64,000 bases of DNA from Byssothecium circinans (GCA_010015675.1 ML976996.1:221736-285735); one strand, 5' to 3'. Shown: positions 47,202-57,422, counted from the stretch's first letter. Notes: generated by a model from the letters alone, not told the origin. Numbers and translations are program-made.

Positions 47202-49010
47202 CAGTCAACTCCCGTTATAACGAACCTCGGTAAAACGATATTTTCGTTAGTACGATACTAGCGCCTTGGCAAGCTTCGAACCCCACCAAAAATCAACTCT
47301 ATAACGATTTTACGATTATCGTTAGCTCTCCACCAAATATCGCTCTATTGAGTTATTATGGCTACTCGAAGCGCTATCTCTGACGCTGAGAGGCGCTCTC
47401 TCCGCCAGTTCTACTCCTCCCAGAAGCCGCGCCCGACTCAGAAAGCCATGAGAAGCTGGTTTGAAGAGAAATACGGTCGAAAACCCAGCCAATCTACGGT
47501 CTCTGAGTCGCTCTCCGATCGCTACAAACACCTTGATGACAGCCCTTTACCTAGTAGAGCTGTATATCGTACTCGCTTTGGCAAGTGGCCTCTGCTAGAG
47601 CAGGTCCTCTTCTCGTGGCAGCAGCAGCTTCAGGCGCAAGGCTCACTTGTGTCAGGAGATCTGCTGGCAGAGAAGGCGCGAGAGGTGTGGGCGCTACTTC
47701 CTGAGTACGCCTCTACACCTCAGCCTGAGTTCTCCCAAGGCTGGCTAAGTCGATTTAAGAGTCGCTACAATATCAAGCAATACACCAGCCATGGCGAGCT
47801 TGCCTCAGTTCCTGTCGCCGCCTCAGCTGAGATGGAGCTCCTCCGCGCTATCTGCCGACAATTTCTAGCACCCTACATGTACAATATGGACGAGACTGGC
47901 CTGTATTGGCGCTGGGCAGTGTCTCAAGGGCTCGCTACTGCGTCAGTTCCTGGCGTTAAGAAGGACAAGGCTCGAATCTCCCTCGCTCTCTGTAGCAATG
48001 GCGATGGGTCTGACAAGCTCCCTCCATGGCTAATTGGCAAGTCAAAGGTGCCGCGCGCTCTACGAGGAGTCAACCTTTCTAGCCTAGGGCTTGTTTGGAA
48101 GGCCTCTACTAAGGCCTGGATGAACGCTGATATCATGGCTGAGTGGCTGAAGGCCTTTTACGCTCACGTTGGTGAGCTTGAGGTCATCCTTTTGATGGAC
48201 AACTTCTCAGCTCACACTGCAGCTATCGAGCTAGCTCTACCTCCGCCAAACGTCCGTCTCGAGTTCCTACCAAAAAATAGCACCTCTAAATACCAGCCGA
48301 TGGATCAAGGAATTATTCAGAACTTCAAGAATAGCTACAGGAAGCAGTGGCTACAGTTTTGTGTCACTACCTACGCTAAACAAGAGGATCCAATCAAGAA
48401 AGTCACGCTATACAATACGCTGAGGTGGACGGCTACAGCTTGGAGAGGTGACGTTACAAGGACTACAATTCGCAATTGCTGGGCCAAATCAACGATCTTA
48501 GAGAAATCTGATGTTGAAGAGGATCCTACACCGCCAAAGGAGCTCTTAGAGCTACTAGCTGAGGTGCAGCTTCTTGCAGGAGTGGGTGAGGACGCTAGAG
48601 ATCTCGACAATTTCCTACATCCAGAGGGGGAGAATGATGAGCCAGAGCAGCAGGCGGATATCCATGAGATCATTGATCACCACAGAGGCCAAACAGGCCT
48701 AGAAGCAGTACCTGAGGAAGACGACGAGGTGGAGCCTCCGCCGTCTCTCACAGAGGCTCTCAAAGCGCTGTCAATTGTACAGCGCTTTGTTGAAGCGCAG
48801 GAAGACTCCTCAATCGAGCAGGTTAGCAGCCTCTACCAGATTGAGCGCTCTCTCAACCACCAGCGCATTAAGAAGTGCCGTCAAACTACTATAGATAGCT
48901 ACTTTTTATCACTCTGAGAGGTTTTCTTGGCGCTACTCGATAGAGCGATAATTCAATACAACGATCAAAACTGCTTGGAAAGCTTACATCGTTATAACGG
49001 GAGTTGACTG
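47202..49010 (+). mobile_element. Intact pogo-superfamily DNA transposon
   Basis: Perfect 22-bp terminal inverted repeats: the left end starts CAGTCAACTCCCGTTATAAC at 47202, and the right end at 48989-49010 is its exact reverse complement. Both are flanked by TA (47200-47201 and 49011-49012), the expected target duplication. Inside the TIRs a second inverted pair occurs (47339-47353 and 48935-48949, 14 of 15 bases). The 1809-bp element carries one uninterrupted transposase gene. Perfect ends and an open frame indicate a recent insertion that has escaped RIP. Confidence 0.95.
47358..48917 (+). CDS. Pogo-superfamily transposase (CENP-B HTH plus DDE domain)
   Basis: 519 aa, no intron. Residues 1-60 form a CENP-B N-type HTH (AISDAERRSLRQFYSSQKPR; QSTVSESLSDRY); residues about 75-140 the second CENP-B/Tc5 HTH (SGDLLAEKAREV; QGWLSRFKSRYNIK). 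The DDE domain follows with Asp178 (YNMDETGLYW), Asp281 (LLMDNFSAH) and Asp316 (QPMDQGIIQNFK), spacing DD34D. A Glu/Asp-rich linker (about 395-470) leads to a basic C-terminus ending RQTTIDSYFLSL, which fits the PCNA-interacting (PIP) box consensus. All catalytic residues are present, so the protein is probably active in cut-and-paste transposition. The start is the first ATG inside the element. Confidence 0.93.
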   Translation: MATRSAISDAERRSLRQFYSSQKPRPTQKAMRSWFEEKYGRKPSQSTVSESLSDRYKHLDDSPLPSRAVYRTRFGKWPLLEQVLFSWQQQLQAQGSLVSGDLLAEKAREVWALLPEYASTPQPEFSQGWLSRFKSRYNIKQYTSHGELASVPVAASAEMELLRAICRQFLAPYMYNMDETGLYWRWAVSQGLATASVPGVKKDKARISLALCSNGDGSDKLPPWLIGKSKVPRALRGVNLSSLGLVWKASTKAWMNADIMAEWLKAFYAHVGELEVILLMDNFSAHTAAIELALPPPNVRLEFLPKNSTSKYQPMDQGIIQNFKNSYRKQWLQFCVTTYAKQEDPIKKVTLYNTLRWTATAWRGDVTRTTIRNCWAKSTILEKSDVEEDPTPPKELLELLAEVQLLAGVGEDARDLDNFLHPEGENDEPEQQADIHEIIDHHRGQTGLEAVPEEDDEVEPPPSLTEALKALSIVQRFVEAQEDSSIEQVSSLYQIERSLNHQRIKKCRQTTIDSYFLSL

Positions 49011-49012
49011 TA

Positions 49013-49677
49013 TAGATGTATAGAACCAACACACGTGTATTAACACACCACCACCTGCGTTACAAAAATGCAATGCCAACATTCAGACACAAGTGTCCGT
49101 CACATGTCCTAGCGTCTTCAAAGTCCACATTTGATCTTGTCAGCCTCACGCACAGGTGCCACCGCTTGACGGCTCCAAGAGCAACACCACCTTCATATGA
49201 TACTCTCTACACTCTAACCCTTGCTGTGAACGTTTTTTTGCAGTTGACATACGACCATCATGAATCCCTACGCGTTAGCTACGCAGAACACAAACTCAAC
49301 AAAAAAGGAAAACGGCGCACTGCCAGTTCAATTCATTCAACCCATCTGCCCCCTGCCTTCCCCTTCGCCGCCTCGCCCAAAACACAACCTATATAAACTC
49401 CCCATCGCACCTTCCACTCCTCCCGCATCCACCCCCCCACCAGAAGGAAACAAATAATAGAAAAGATGTAGGCGCCAGAGAAACAACGCCCGCGTGCGTA
49501 ATGGGTATATAAATATCCGTGACTTTGACTCCCCAACGCCTGCCTGCCTTATCGTCGCTCTGTCACGCTTCGTTTCAAAACCCAAGGCGAAGACAGATAG
49601 ATACAAAATGAAAACACCCCCCCTACCCAAGGAGAACGCAGCGCCTCCATCTCAAACACCTTCAGAACCGGCCCCCT
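49013..49677. other. Intergenic 3' flank
   Basis: 665 bases between the transposon and the stop of the next minus-strand gene. Nothing recognised; composition is C/A-rich. Confidence 0.4.
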
Positions 49678-52587
49678 TCACATAACAACGCAACCGAGCT
49701 TCTTCCTCGGACTCCCCTCCTTCCCTTCTCTCCCATCTCTATCCTTCCCCCCAAGCCACCCCTCCAAACGACTCGGACTCCTCCCATGACTCTGCGCATG
49801 ATGAATTGCAACATTCCCCGAATCCGTTCTCGGCGGCGCACTCAACGGTCCAACTCCCCTCCTCACGTGCCCATGCCCTTGGTTTTGACTTACGTCGCCC
49901 CCTCTCGTACTGAGTCTCGGTAGCATAGCTCTCCGTTCCCGAGTCCTTGGCGGGTTCGGGGAGGCGGGCATGCTCGCTCGATTTGGGTTCGATCCTGCAG
50001 GTAGAGGTCGTCTGGGTATTCGTGTTTCTGGTGCTGAGCCTCTGCGGCCTGTTGTGGGGTCGACGAGAGGAGGCGGACGAAGGTTGAAAGAACTTTCGAC
50101 AGCACGGCGAGGGCGGATCGGTGGTCGAGATGTAGGCCGCTGAGCTGCATTTGCTGACGAGTATAGGGAGGCTGTGGCTTGGTATGCGGATTGGTTCATA
50201 GAGGTGGGTAGTGGGGGAATACGCTGGGTTTGTGGTGGAAACGTCCGAGACGCTGCTGAACTTCGTCGGCGGCCTGATACCACCGACTGGGGGCTTGGGA
50301 AGGTTGAGGGGTGGAGGAGGGAAGGTCTGCGTCCTTCTTGGGGCAGGGTGGCTTGAGTACGGGGTGTAGGGCGTGTGAGATCGACCGAGGATTGGGACTG
50401 GAACGAGCTGTTGCGAGACTGATAGGGATGCTGGGGGCGAGGTGGTGGTCTAGACAAGTTTGTAGGTAAAGCAGGGACTGGAGGGATCGCGGACGGTCTG
50501 GCGACTGAAGCTGAAGGTGCATTTGTGGGAACCGGTGCTCCATCAGGATGGCTCAGACTGACGCTTTGAGATGCTTCGGCCGTGGCAGTATATGCTGGGG
50601 GTGGTGGAACCCAATTGTCAGCATCGCTCTCATGTGGAAACTCTCGCAGACCATCAGCGCGTCGATATTCCAGAGGCCTGAACGGGAGCGCCCGGAGATG
50701 ACGGCGATTCGCTGGAGAGACTGCAGCGACGGTGGCTGCTCTGGCTAGCGACAGTTGAGATCTAGGCTGCTGCATATCATAAGGCACCTCGAATGCAGCC
50801 TGTGCTTCTTCAGCCGTGAGCTCCTCTTCGTCTGCAACCGGTTCCCTGATGTGGACAGGCGGCTCGCGGTTCGCTGAAGTTAAGGCACGACCAGGCGTTG
50901 ACCCAGTCCTGGAATGTCTTCGCGACTCAGGCTGAGCTCTTCGCTGTGCCAACGTCCTCGTCCTGACTAGCTCCACTTCTCGCTCAAAGTCGATAGAGCC
51001 CTCTGGTAGCATTTCGCCGGGGCAGAGCGGATCCAAGTCGTACATTGTTTTCGTGGGAGCCGGTACAGGGCTGTCGGCGGATTTGGACTTGTCAAAGTCG
51101 AGAGCAATAACTACTCCTTTTGAGCCAACGGGGGCTCCTGGCACCTCATCTGCTGGCATGGTACTCGAGTTTCCGACAGCGACAAGGCGTTGGACTTTGG
51201 CGCTTAGGCTCACCCAGCGAAGGGCACAAATCTCTTGCACGGAGTCTGAGCCGTCGTTGAGAATGGGTATGCAGAAACAGGGCTGAATAGGTGATTGATC
51301 GCTTTTCGATGTCGATCGAAAATCCCACTCGGGCACCTGGTAGATCCAGATGCTGGTAGTGCCTCGCATCCTCAAAGCAACAGCTGCGAGATCCGAGTTG
51401 GGGGAGACAGCCGGCATAGCATCGTCGATGAATTCGGATCGCGTCCATCTCTGCTGATCTGGGAGGAACATCTTGTGCTGTGTGAAGCGCTGGTTGCTGA
51501 TATCATAGACCCCCCACATATCTTCTTGCGAGTTGAAGGCAAATATGTCATTGACCTGGCCAGTGTCGGCATCGGGAAGGAGGGTAGCTTGGCATGCTAT
51601 TTTGGCAGTTTCGGGAAAGAGCACCGACGTCGTCCAAACCGTGGCAGGCGCCTGTGGGATGGGAACACCTTCGTCGTCAAACGGTCCGTCATAGAGCCCA
51701 GGCAGCACATATAGCGACGAGCTGCCGGTCTTGCGCGCATATCCTGTGATTAAGAGCGTGCGGCCATCGTCTGAGAATTCCAGAGTGTCGCCGACAGGTC
51801 CCGATAGAGTGCGTCGTGCCGTCTCGGGCGCTTCCGGGCCGATTGCAACGACCTCGATCCCAAACTTGTTGCCAGCGATCAGGATGAAACCATCCGGCGA
51901 TATCACAAGCGTGCTCGCTTCATGCACCAGCATCACGGTCCTCCTCTTCTTGATCTGGCGGTCCATCTCCCCATAGATTTCATACAAGTCGACCTGGGAT
52001 GGCCTACTCAGCACGGCGAGCAAGAATCCATCTTCGGTGATATCAATAGCGACCGGCTTCCTCTTCACCTGCAGCGTCCGCGCCCATAACCTGGGCAATT
52101 GAATCGTCTTGACCAGCCAGATGTTGCTCGACGAATACACGGCAATAAAGTTCCCCTTCCGGCTGACATTGAAGTCAAACGAATCGGGCAGCGCAGACGA
52201 CGAGGCGGTGTTGGTGACGAGTTCGAGCACGGTGAGGGTAGGGTGGGCGTAGGGAGACGGGTTCGCGGGATTCGAGGCGCTGGGCCGATCATCATCGGTC
52301 ATATTCGACGTCCTCGCCGTTGAGTTCCCCGACACACCCGACGTGCTAGAAATGTCGGTATTGCCCGCCGAACTTGCAGAGAGGTGGGTGTGCATCTGCT
52401 CGTCGTCGAGCGACCCGGTGGAGCTCATGGACGCTGTGCGGCGGCCTGGCAGCGCCCGCACCGCCGTGCTATGCTCGGTTCCATCGCCCACCGCCACGCC
52501 CTTTCCTTTGCCTCCGAAGTTGGTGCGGATGGCCAGCGTTTGGCCCTCGTCGTGCGCTGCTCTCCTCCCCACCATGGCTTCTTGCAT
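49678..52587 (-). CDS. Beta-propeller-like protein with disordered tail and C-terminal CaaX box
   Basis: Intronless, 969 aa. The first 120 residues are Ser/Thr-rich and disordered. Residues about 130-520 form repeated beta-strand blocks resembling a degenerate WD40-type propeller (DFNVSRKGNFIAVYSSSNIW; PVAIDITEDGFLLAVLSRPS; LEFSDDGRTLLITGYARK). This matches a conserved, uncharacterised Pezizomycotina family, which I recall as DUF7165. The last 400 residues are Pro/Ser/Arg-rich with many possible SH3 or 14-3-3 sites. The protein ends RKKLGCVVM: Cys966 plus VVM is a CaaX box that favours farnesylation, preceded by basic residues, so a lipid-anchored membrane location is likely. Function unknown. 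ATGs at residues 1 and 5 are both possible starts. Confidence 0.85.
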   Translation of the reverse strand: MQEAMVGRRAAHDEGQTLAIRTNFGGKGKGVAVGDGTEHSTAVRALPGRRTASMSSTGSLDDEQMHTHLSASSAGNTDISSTSGVSGNSTARTSNMTDDDRPSASNPANPSPYAHPTLTVLELVTNTASSSALPDSFDFNVSRKGNFIAVYSSSNIWLVKTIQLPRLWARTLQVKRKPVAIDITEDGFLLAVLSRPSQVDLYEIYGEMDRQIKKRRTVMLVHEASTLVISPDGFILIAGNKFGIEVVAIGPEAPETARRTLSGPVGDTLEFSDDGRTLLITGYARKTGSSSLYVLPGLYDGPFDDEGVPIPQAPATVWTTSVLFPETAKIACQATLLPDADTGQVNDIFAFNSQEDMWGVYDISNQRFTQHKMFLPDQQRWTRSEFIDDAMPAVSPNSDLAAVALRMRGTTSIWIYQVPEWDFRSTSKSDQSPIQPCFCIPILNDGSDSVQEICALRWVSLSAKVQRLVAVGNSSTMPADEVPGAPVGSKGVVIALDFDKSKSADSPVPAPTKTMYDLDPLCPGEMLPEGSIDFEREVELVRTRTLAQRRAQPESRRHSRTGSTPGRALTSANREPPVHIREPVADEEELTAEEAQAAFEVPYDMQQPRSQLSLARAATVAAVSPANRRHLRALPFRPLEYRRADGLREFPHESDADNWVPPPPAYTATAEASQSVSLSHPDGAPVPTNAPSASVARPSAIPPVPALPTNLSRPPPRPQHPYQSRNSSFQSQSSVDLTRPTPRTQATLPQEGRRPSLLHPSTFPSPQSVVSGRRRSSAASRTFPPQTQRIPPLPTSMNQSAYQATASLYSSANAAQRPTSRPPIRPRRAVESSFNLRPPPLVDPTTGRRGSAPETRIPRRPLPAGSNPNRASMPASPNPPRTRERRAMLPRLSTRGGDVSQNQGHGHVRRGVGPLSAPPRTDSGNVAIHHAQSHGRSPSRLEGWLGGKDRDGREGKEGSPRKKLGCVVM

Positions 52588-54064
52588 GGACGAGAGTTGG
52601 GTGCGTGGGCGGTGTGTTTATCGATACCGATCCGTGTGGGTGTAGCATGCCGGCCGAAGTCGTCTCAGCTACACAACGCAGGTGCGCCAGACATGTCACC
52701 AGTACAGTAAGAAAGCGCAGGCAAACAGCAGTTCAGTCCAGTGTTCAGTGTTGGAAGTAGAGAATTATTCAATGTAGGATCGATGCGAGCGCTGGGGTGT
52801 CACTGTCAGATCTTGGCCACTTTAATCGCAGCCATCATCTCTCCACACGGGCCATTGCGAGCCCCTCAGGATCCAGTGATCCACCGTCCTCCACCCCAAT
52901 CCAGCAGCCGGCGACGGGGTTGTCCTATAATTAGAATGCCTTCTAGATCACGTGCTCTCTTCTTGCACCTCCCAGGTCCCGGCGTCTGCGTTGTTTCAAC
53001 CTCCAACGCTGTGCAGTCATCCACTTCACCTACATGCATCTGGTGCGCGTATCGCAGTGCTCTCTCCTGCATCGCAGCTCAAACTCGAGGAGCAGAGAAT
53101 CCAACGAACCACTGAAGGGTAAAAGCCGCCCCTCTTTAGCCTTCAGCCCTGCATGCACACTACTCCCTTGAACCCTCGCATCCCGCAGACACGGCAGTCA
53201 TGATAGGACGGCTGGTGTTTGGCGCCTGTCGCCTGTTGCTCGTTTCGTTTGGTGAACGAAACGCTATGTCCAAACACTTTTCTAATCCCGTCTTCCACGC
53301 TTCCAGATGCCCACCGTGACAGCGTAGCCATATCGACACCGTATTGGAGTCATGTTTCCACAGCGCCCGAGTCAGCAGCAGCATCAGAATCAGGCTTCTC
53401 TGCATCCTACACCACGAATGCAGCAATACATGTACCTCGGTGCACCGGAGAACCCGAATGCTACTCCACTCCACACACGATTTGCTGACATGTAATTCTA
53501 CGACCCCATCCGGCCGCCTTTCAGGCCACGCCCAGCTGCCCAAACCGTACTTAACCTCCGCTCTCCGAGTCCCGGCACCGCGTCGCATCTCCATACAGCA
53601 CTGCATCTTCGTAACCATTATTATATTAAAGGGCACCAGCAGCTGCACTATGACGTCTGTTTTGAACAAGTCGGATCCAAACGCCCACTACAGCACATAA
53701 GGTGGCGAGGCAGATTTCTTTTTCCTCTCTCCTGAAGTGTGCATGCATCCAACTTGCAGAGGTGTTGCTGATTTCAAATTTGTGATGCGATGTCGGATGC
53801 GGGTTGCGAAAATTATTCTTCTGCACTTGCTATTCTGAGGGAAAACGCATTGTGCATGGCTTTGATTCCGATACTTTGGAGTCCTTAGTTTGGAGATGCC
53901 GTCTGCGCTATTTTTGAGCTGCTGATGCTGACGGTAGTGGGCTGGTAAACGAGATGAAGCTTCGTATTTGGGCTTTTTGCGGAGGCCTTCAAACATGCGG
54001 TAGCTCGAAATGCTTTCACTGATGGAGAAATATGGCGAAAGGAGAGGAGAGTACTGTATCTATA
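52588..54064. other. Intergenic region
   Basis: 1.5 kb with no recognisable gene; long frames here lack codon bias and homology cues. It contains the promoter of the minus-strand CaaX gene. Confidence 0.45.
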
Positions 54065-55426
54065 TTACTCGCGCGCTGATGCCTGTGCCGCCATGGCGAC
54101 TGCTTTCTCCTCTCGTAGTATGCAAAACTTCTGGAACAGCTCCTCGGGACAACGAAAGTCGATATGGAAGGGGACGCGCGACAACGTTTCGGGCGCCGCC
54201 GGCACGCCAGTCTCTGCTCTCAGCTGGCGACATTCTGCATATTGTGTGAAGTAGGTTACGGGATTGACAGCTGTGAAGGAAAAAGATGTAGATGTTGCCT
54301 TTTCTGCCACCGCCTTCTGCACCTTGGTAGCATAGTCGCGCTGGATGTCGTGCCATTTCTCATTCACGTCGTTCCACTTGTCAGGTATGAACTGGCGAAT
54401 GAAATCCTCTGGCATGATTTTCGACTGGCCAAACCAGGCTTCGATGGAGCGGTCACGGATGTGGTTCTTCGTCTCTGGCGCCTCTGGACTCAGTCTCCAC
54501 CACTGGTCCCAGAATAGCTGGGGCCCTTCATGCAGGAGGAACCACGTCAACCAAGAGTTCCCCCGACGCAGCAGACGCTGACCGTCGATCCCGCAGCTCC
54601 AGTCGAAGATCCAGGGTTTGTGATCGTCGCCCAGATTGGTAATGGATGTGCGGAAGGCCGAGGAGAGCAACATGAAGGTGAGCTTGTAATCCTTGGCGAG
54701 CTCATCGGGAAGCTTGCTTATGTACTCGAGGCGTCGTTGTAGGATCAAGTCCTCCCGCTGCTTGAACACAGCGAACTTGTAGCGCGATGGATGGACTACC
54801 TTCCACGCAAGGTCTGTCGATGACTTGAGGACCTCTTTCGCGCCCAGCCTGTACACTTGCTGTGATATGCTCGACAACCGCCCCAGAACGCGCCATCCGT
54901 TTGCGACGCGGCCGCGTAGGTCTTCGCCGTACGTGTCCTCGGCCGGAATGCCATAGCGTTGGTCGGACCCATGAGAGAACCTATGCCGGTCGACGAGAAT
55001 GGCCGCCAGATGTTGGGGTATCAGGCCCTTTAGCCAGTCGAGCGTGCATTCGGTCGGCTCGTCCGGCGGGGTGAGCAGGAGCTCGCTGTGAGGGAACGTG
55101 GAGCGGGCGGCACAGGGCGCGATCGTGGTCGTATACGTCGATATCATGTCGCGCGTCTTCGAGGTCGTCAGGCGGAGGGCAAACAGTTCGTCGATGCGGC
55201 AGTGCGAGAAGATCAAGATGAGGACGTCTTCGGGGAGCTCGTCGAACCACGGGCCCCCGGGGCATCTGGTCGGCGGCTGCTTGCGGCGGTTGAGCATTGC
55301 GGTCGCAGGGCTACGGAGGGTGTAAGCAAGGCGGAGGTGGTTCAGCAAAAAGCGCGATGCATTGTTGCAGGGAGGGAAGAGGAGTGGAGAGTCGGCTTGT
55401 TGACAGGAAGAGTGAATGCGTAGCAT
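54065..55426 (-). CDS. F-box domain protein
   Basis: Intronless, 453 aa from the first ATG (410 aa if Met44 at 55297 is used; MLNRRKQPP there looks the more natural start). Residues about 57-100 are an F-box (WFDELPEDVLILIFSHCRIDELFALRLTT), which binds Skp1 in SCF ubiquitin ligases. The rest is helical and Trp-rich, with no leucine-rich or WD repeats that would name the substrate. It includes a run of conserved-looking segments (WIFDWSCGIDGQRLLRRGNSW; FHIDFRCPEELFQKFCILRE). Its partner is unknown. It is divergent from the Cys-rich membrane protein gene. Confidence 0.82.
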   Translation of the reverse strand: MLRIHSSCQQADSPLLFPPCNNASRFLLNHLRLAYTLRSPATAMLNRRKQPPTRCPGGPWFDELPEDVLILIFSHCRIDELFALRLTTSKTRDMISTYTTTIAPCAARSTFPHSELLLTPPDEPTECTLDWLKGLIPQHLAAILVDRHRFSHGSDQRYGIPAEDTYGEDLRGRVANGWRVLGRLSSISQQVYRLGAKEVLKSSTDLAWKVVHPSRYKFAVFKQREDLILQRRLEYISKLPDELAKDYKLTFMLLSSAFRTSITNLGDDHKPWIFDWSCGIDGQRLLRRGNSWLTWFLLHEGPQLFWDQWWRLSPEAPETKNHIRDRSIEAWFGQSKIMPEDFIRQFIPDKWNDVNEKWHDIQRDYATKVQKAVAEKATSTSFSFTAVNPVTYFTQYAECRQLRAETGVPAAPETLSRVPFHIDFRCPEELFQKFCILREEKAVAMAAQASARE

Positions 55427-56207
55427 ACGGCTTATCTCCGGGCATCGCTACCGATACCGTCTCAACTCTCCTGCCTCCCTCTTCCACCTCTCCTAAACAA
55501 CACGACAGCGTGGTATGGTTGTCTTGAGATACCGAACATTACATTCAATACGACTAGCACGAGCAAACAACACCTCCAACCGGTACCACGATAGCTGTAA
55601 AGTGGCGTTTATGAGTACCTGAGACTCGCCATCTATATGCACATTCACATGCGTGCTCCTAATCGCGTTGACCGGGTCGTGTCAAAGCCGCGATGTTCCG
55701 CAACCCCAGCTCATTGCGTTCCATGGTACACTGTTATACGAAGTCATCATCGCGATCGTATTCTGCGCTTGCCTCTCCTCCCAAGACCTAGGCTCTACGC
55801 TTTTGTGCATCTTTTTCCGAGGATACTATGGAAAGTGATGATACCTGAAGTTCATCCACCATTCCATGTCATAGGATTCGCTCACCAAAATCGACGACAG
55901 ACGCTCCAGATGCGCCACACTGAGCCATCCGCACACATCGTGTAGATCCCCCATGATACCTCCGCTCCAAGGCAACCCCCCGGCTGATGCTGCTTTGGGT
56001 TGCACTTCTCCATGAATGACATCTTCATGTCTTCACTATCCCTTGTGGCGGCTGAGGTGCAGTCCAGAAAGGCCATAATACGCCTACAGGCGACGGTAGC
56101 CACGAGACTGCACGGCATGAAGTAGCTGAAATGGTTATTTAACACGTCTGTAGCCGCCCCCCACCGCGAAATCACCTCGTTTCATCTTCTCAAACTTCCT
56201 ATGGACA
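55427..56207. other. Divergent promoter region
   Basis: 781 bases between divergent genes. A minus-strand Cys-rich 78-codon frame (55882-56118) lies within it and is listed separately at low confidence. Confidence 0.4.
55882..56118 (-). CDS. Possible small cysteine-rich protein (doubtful)
   Basis: A 78-codon frame from ATG at 56118 encodes seven Cys and several Trp, including QPGGCLGAEVSWGIYTMC. The N-terminus (MPCSLVATVACRR) is only weakly like a signal peptide, and no promoter element is clear. It could be a small secreted protein, the last exon of a longer gene, or chance. No family recognised. Confidence 0.18.
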   Translation of the reverse strand: MPCSLVATVACRRIMAFLDCTSAATRDSEDMKMSFMEKCNPKQHQPGGCLGAEVSWGIYTMCADGSVWRIWSVCRRFW

Positions 56208-57422
56208 ATGCCGACAATGACTAGGAATCTACCATTGTCTCTCCTCTCAACCACAGCATTGTCAGTCCTGGCAATCGCCTCTTTGACAAATCCAACCATC
56301 ACTCCTCCGGCAATATTACCTCGGCAAGCTGATTCCAACTTCATCGGCTGGGTCTCATACAACCATTCTTGTGCGTTCCTCTACTACATTATTCGACTAG
56401 ATCTGACCAACTTCTAGGGCACTCGCAAACGTGCGTTCCAGGGTTGACTTGGTATCAAAGAGGAAGCTACGCTCGCTGTTGTCCGGATACATTGACTCGA
56501 TGCCTTATACCCACAGCATGTGTTCGTGGCTCTCAAATATACCCCCTCGCAACTGCGACCATCACCACAGCATGGTTAGTCAGCCATTTGTGTGGATGTT
56601 TATACTGTCTGACCCAGTATTAGTACTGACAATTACAACGACACCGCAGCCTCGGTCTGCAACACAGCATTCATATATGAGTCCTTTGGTGATCCGAGTC
56701 CGAAGACTGACATCATCTGTGGGGAATCTTCAGTCAACTGGTCTTTCTATCGCAATGTCCCTGCTACAGTGACCGGGACGCCTTCCTCAACCTGTGGGCC
56801 TTCATCCACTTATAACTCTCTGTATCACTACTGCTCGCCAATATACGACGACTATTACCGGTACTATCCCGAGCCCTCAAAAGCCTGGATCGCCGGCGCG
56901 GTCGTCGGACCTATCGTAGGCATCGCGCTCATAGCCGCCATCATCTTGTTCCTCATCCGCCGCAAAAAATCCAAAAAGGCCAGACAAACCACCATAATCC
57001 CCCAAACAGGTGGTGCAACAATGGGCCCTACTCCCGGCGTAACCCCATGCTCGGACCCAAAGACCCAAATGGCGCAGAACACAACATCCCACTACTACGG
57101 GCAACCTTCCCCAGAGCTGGGCAATCCGTACAACCAGCAGCAAGGGTTTCCGCAATCTCCAGGCTCGCCCGCTCCGCAGTATAGTGCGACTGGATCTCCG
57201 CCGCCGCAGGGCGCGTTTGCGCAGGATGTGGAGTTTGGGTATAATGCATCGAGCCATCCTGAGGCGGCGGAGCTGGGGGTTGTGAGTAGTGCGGCAGGGC
57301 CTTCGGTGCCGGGACAGATGCACACTGCTGCGGAGCTGGGGGGAGTGAGTAGTGCGGCAAGGCCTTCGGTGCCGGGACAGCTGCACACTGCTGAGCTGTC
57401 TGGGAGCCAGGTGCGGAATTGA
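56208..57422 (+). CDS. Single-pass membrane protein with Cys-rich ectodomain and repeat-bearing tail
   Basis: Three exons: 56208-56370, 56418-56574 and 56624-57422, giving 372 aa. Introns are 47 and 49 bp. A signal peptide (residues about 1-28; LSLLSTTALSVLAIASL) is followed by an ectodomain with paired cysteines (CVPGLTWYQRGSYARCCPD; SVCNTAFIYESFG; DIICGESSVNW). A transmembrane helix lies at about 194-217 (WIAGAVVGPIVGIALIAAII), then the stop-transfer RRKKSKKAR. The cytosolic tail is Pro/Gly/Gln-rich and ends in two copies of a 21-residue unit. This layout is common among fungal surface sensors and wall-associated proteins. I do not recognise a named family. An alternative start is the ATG at 56217. 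Confidence 0.75.
57267..57392 (+). repeat. Two tandem 63-bp coding repeats
   Basis: 57267-57329 and 57330-57392 are near-identical direct copies differing at only a few bases, each encoding AELGxVSSAAxPSVPGQxHTA. They lie in the cytosolic tail of the single-pass membrane protein and preserve its frame. Confidence 0.9.

Noticed and set aside
47260..47280. tRNA-like TTCGAACCCC motif
   Set aside because: No acceptor stem, A box or anticodon arm can be folded around it, and it lies inside the transposon end.
53160..53669. 169-codon minus-strand frame
   Set aside because: Random-looking composition, no conserved motif, and no promoter or splice signals.
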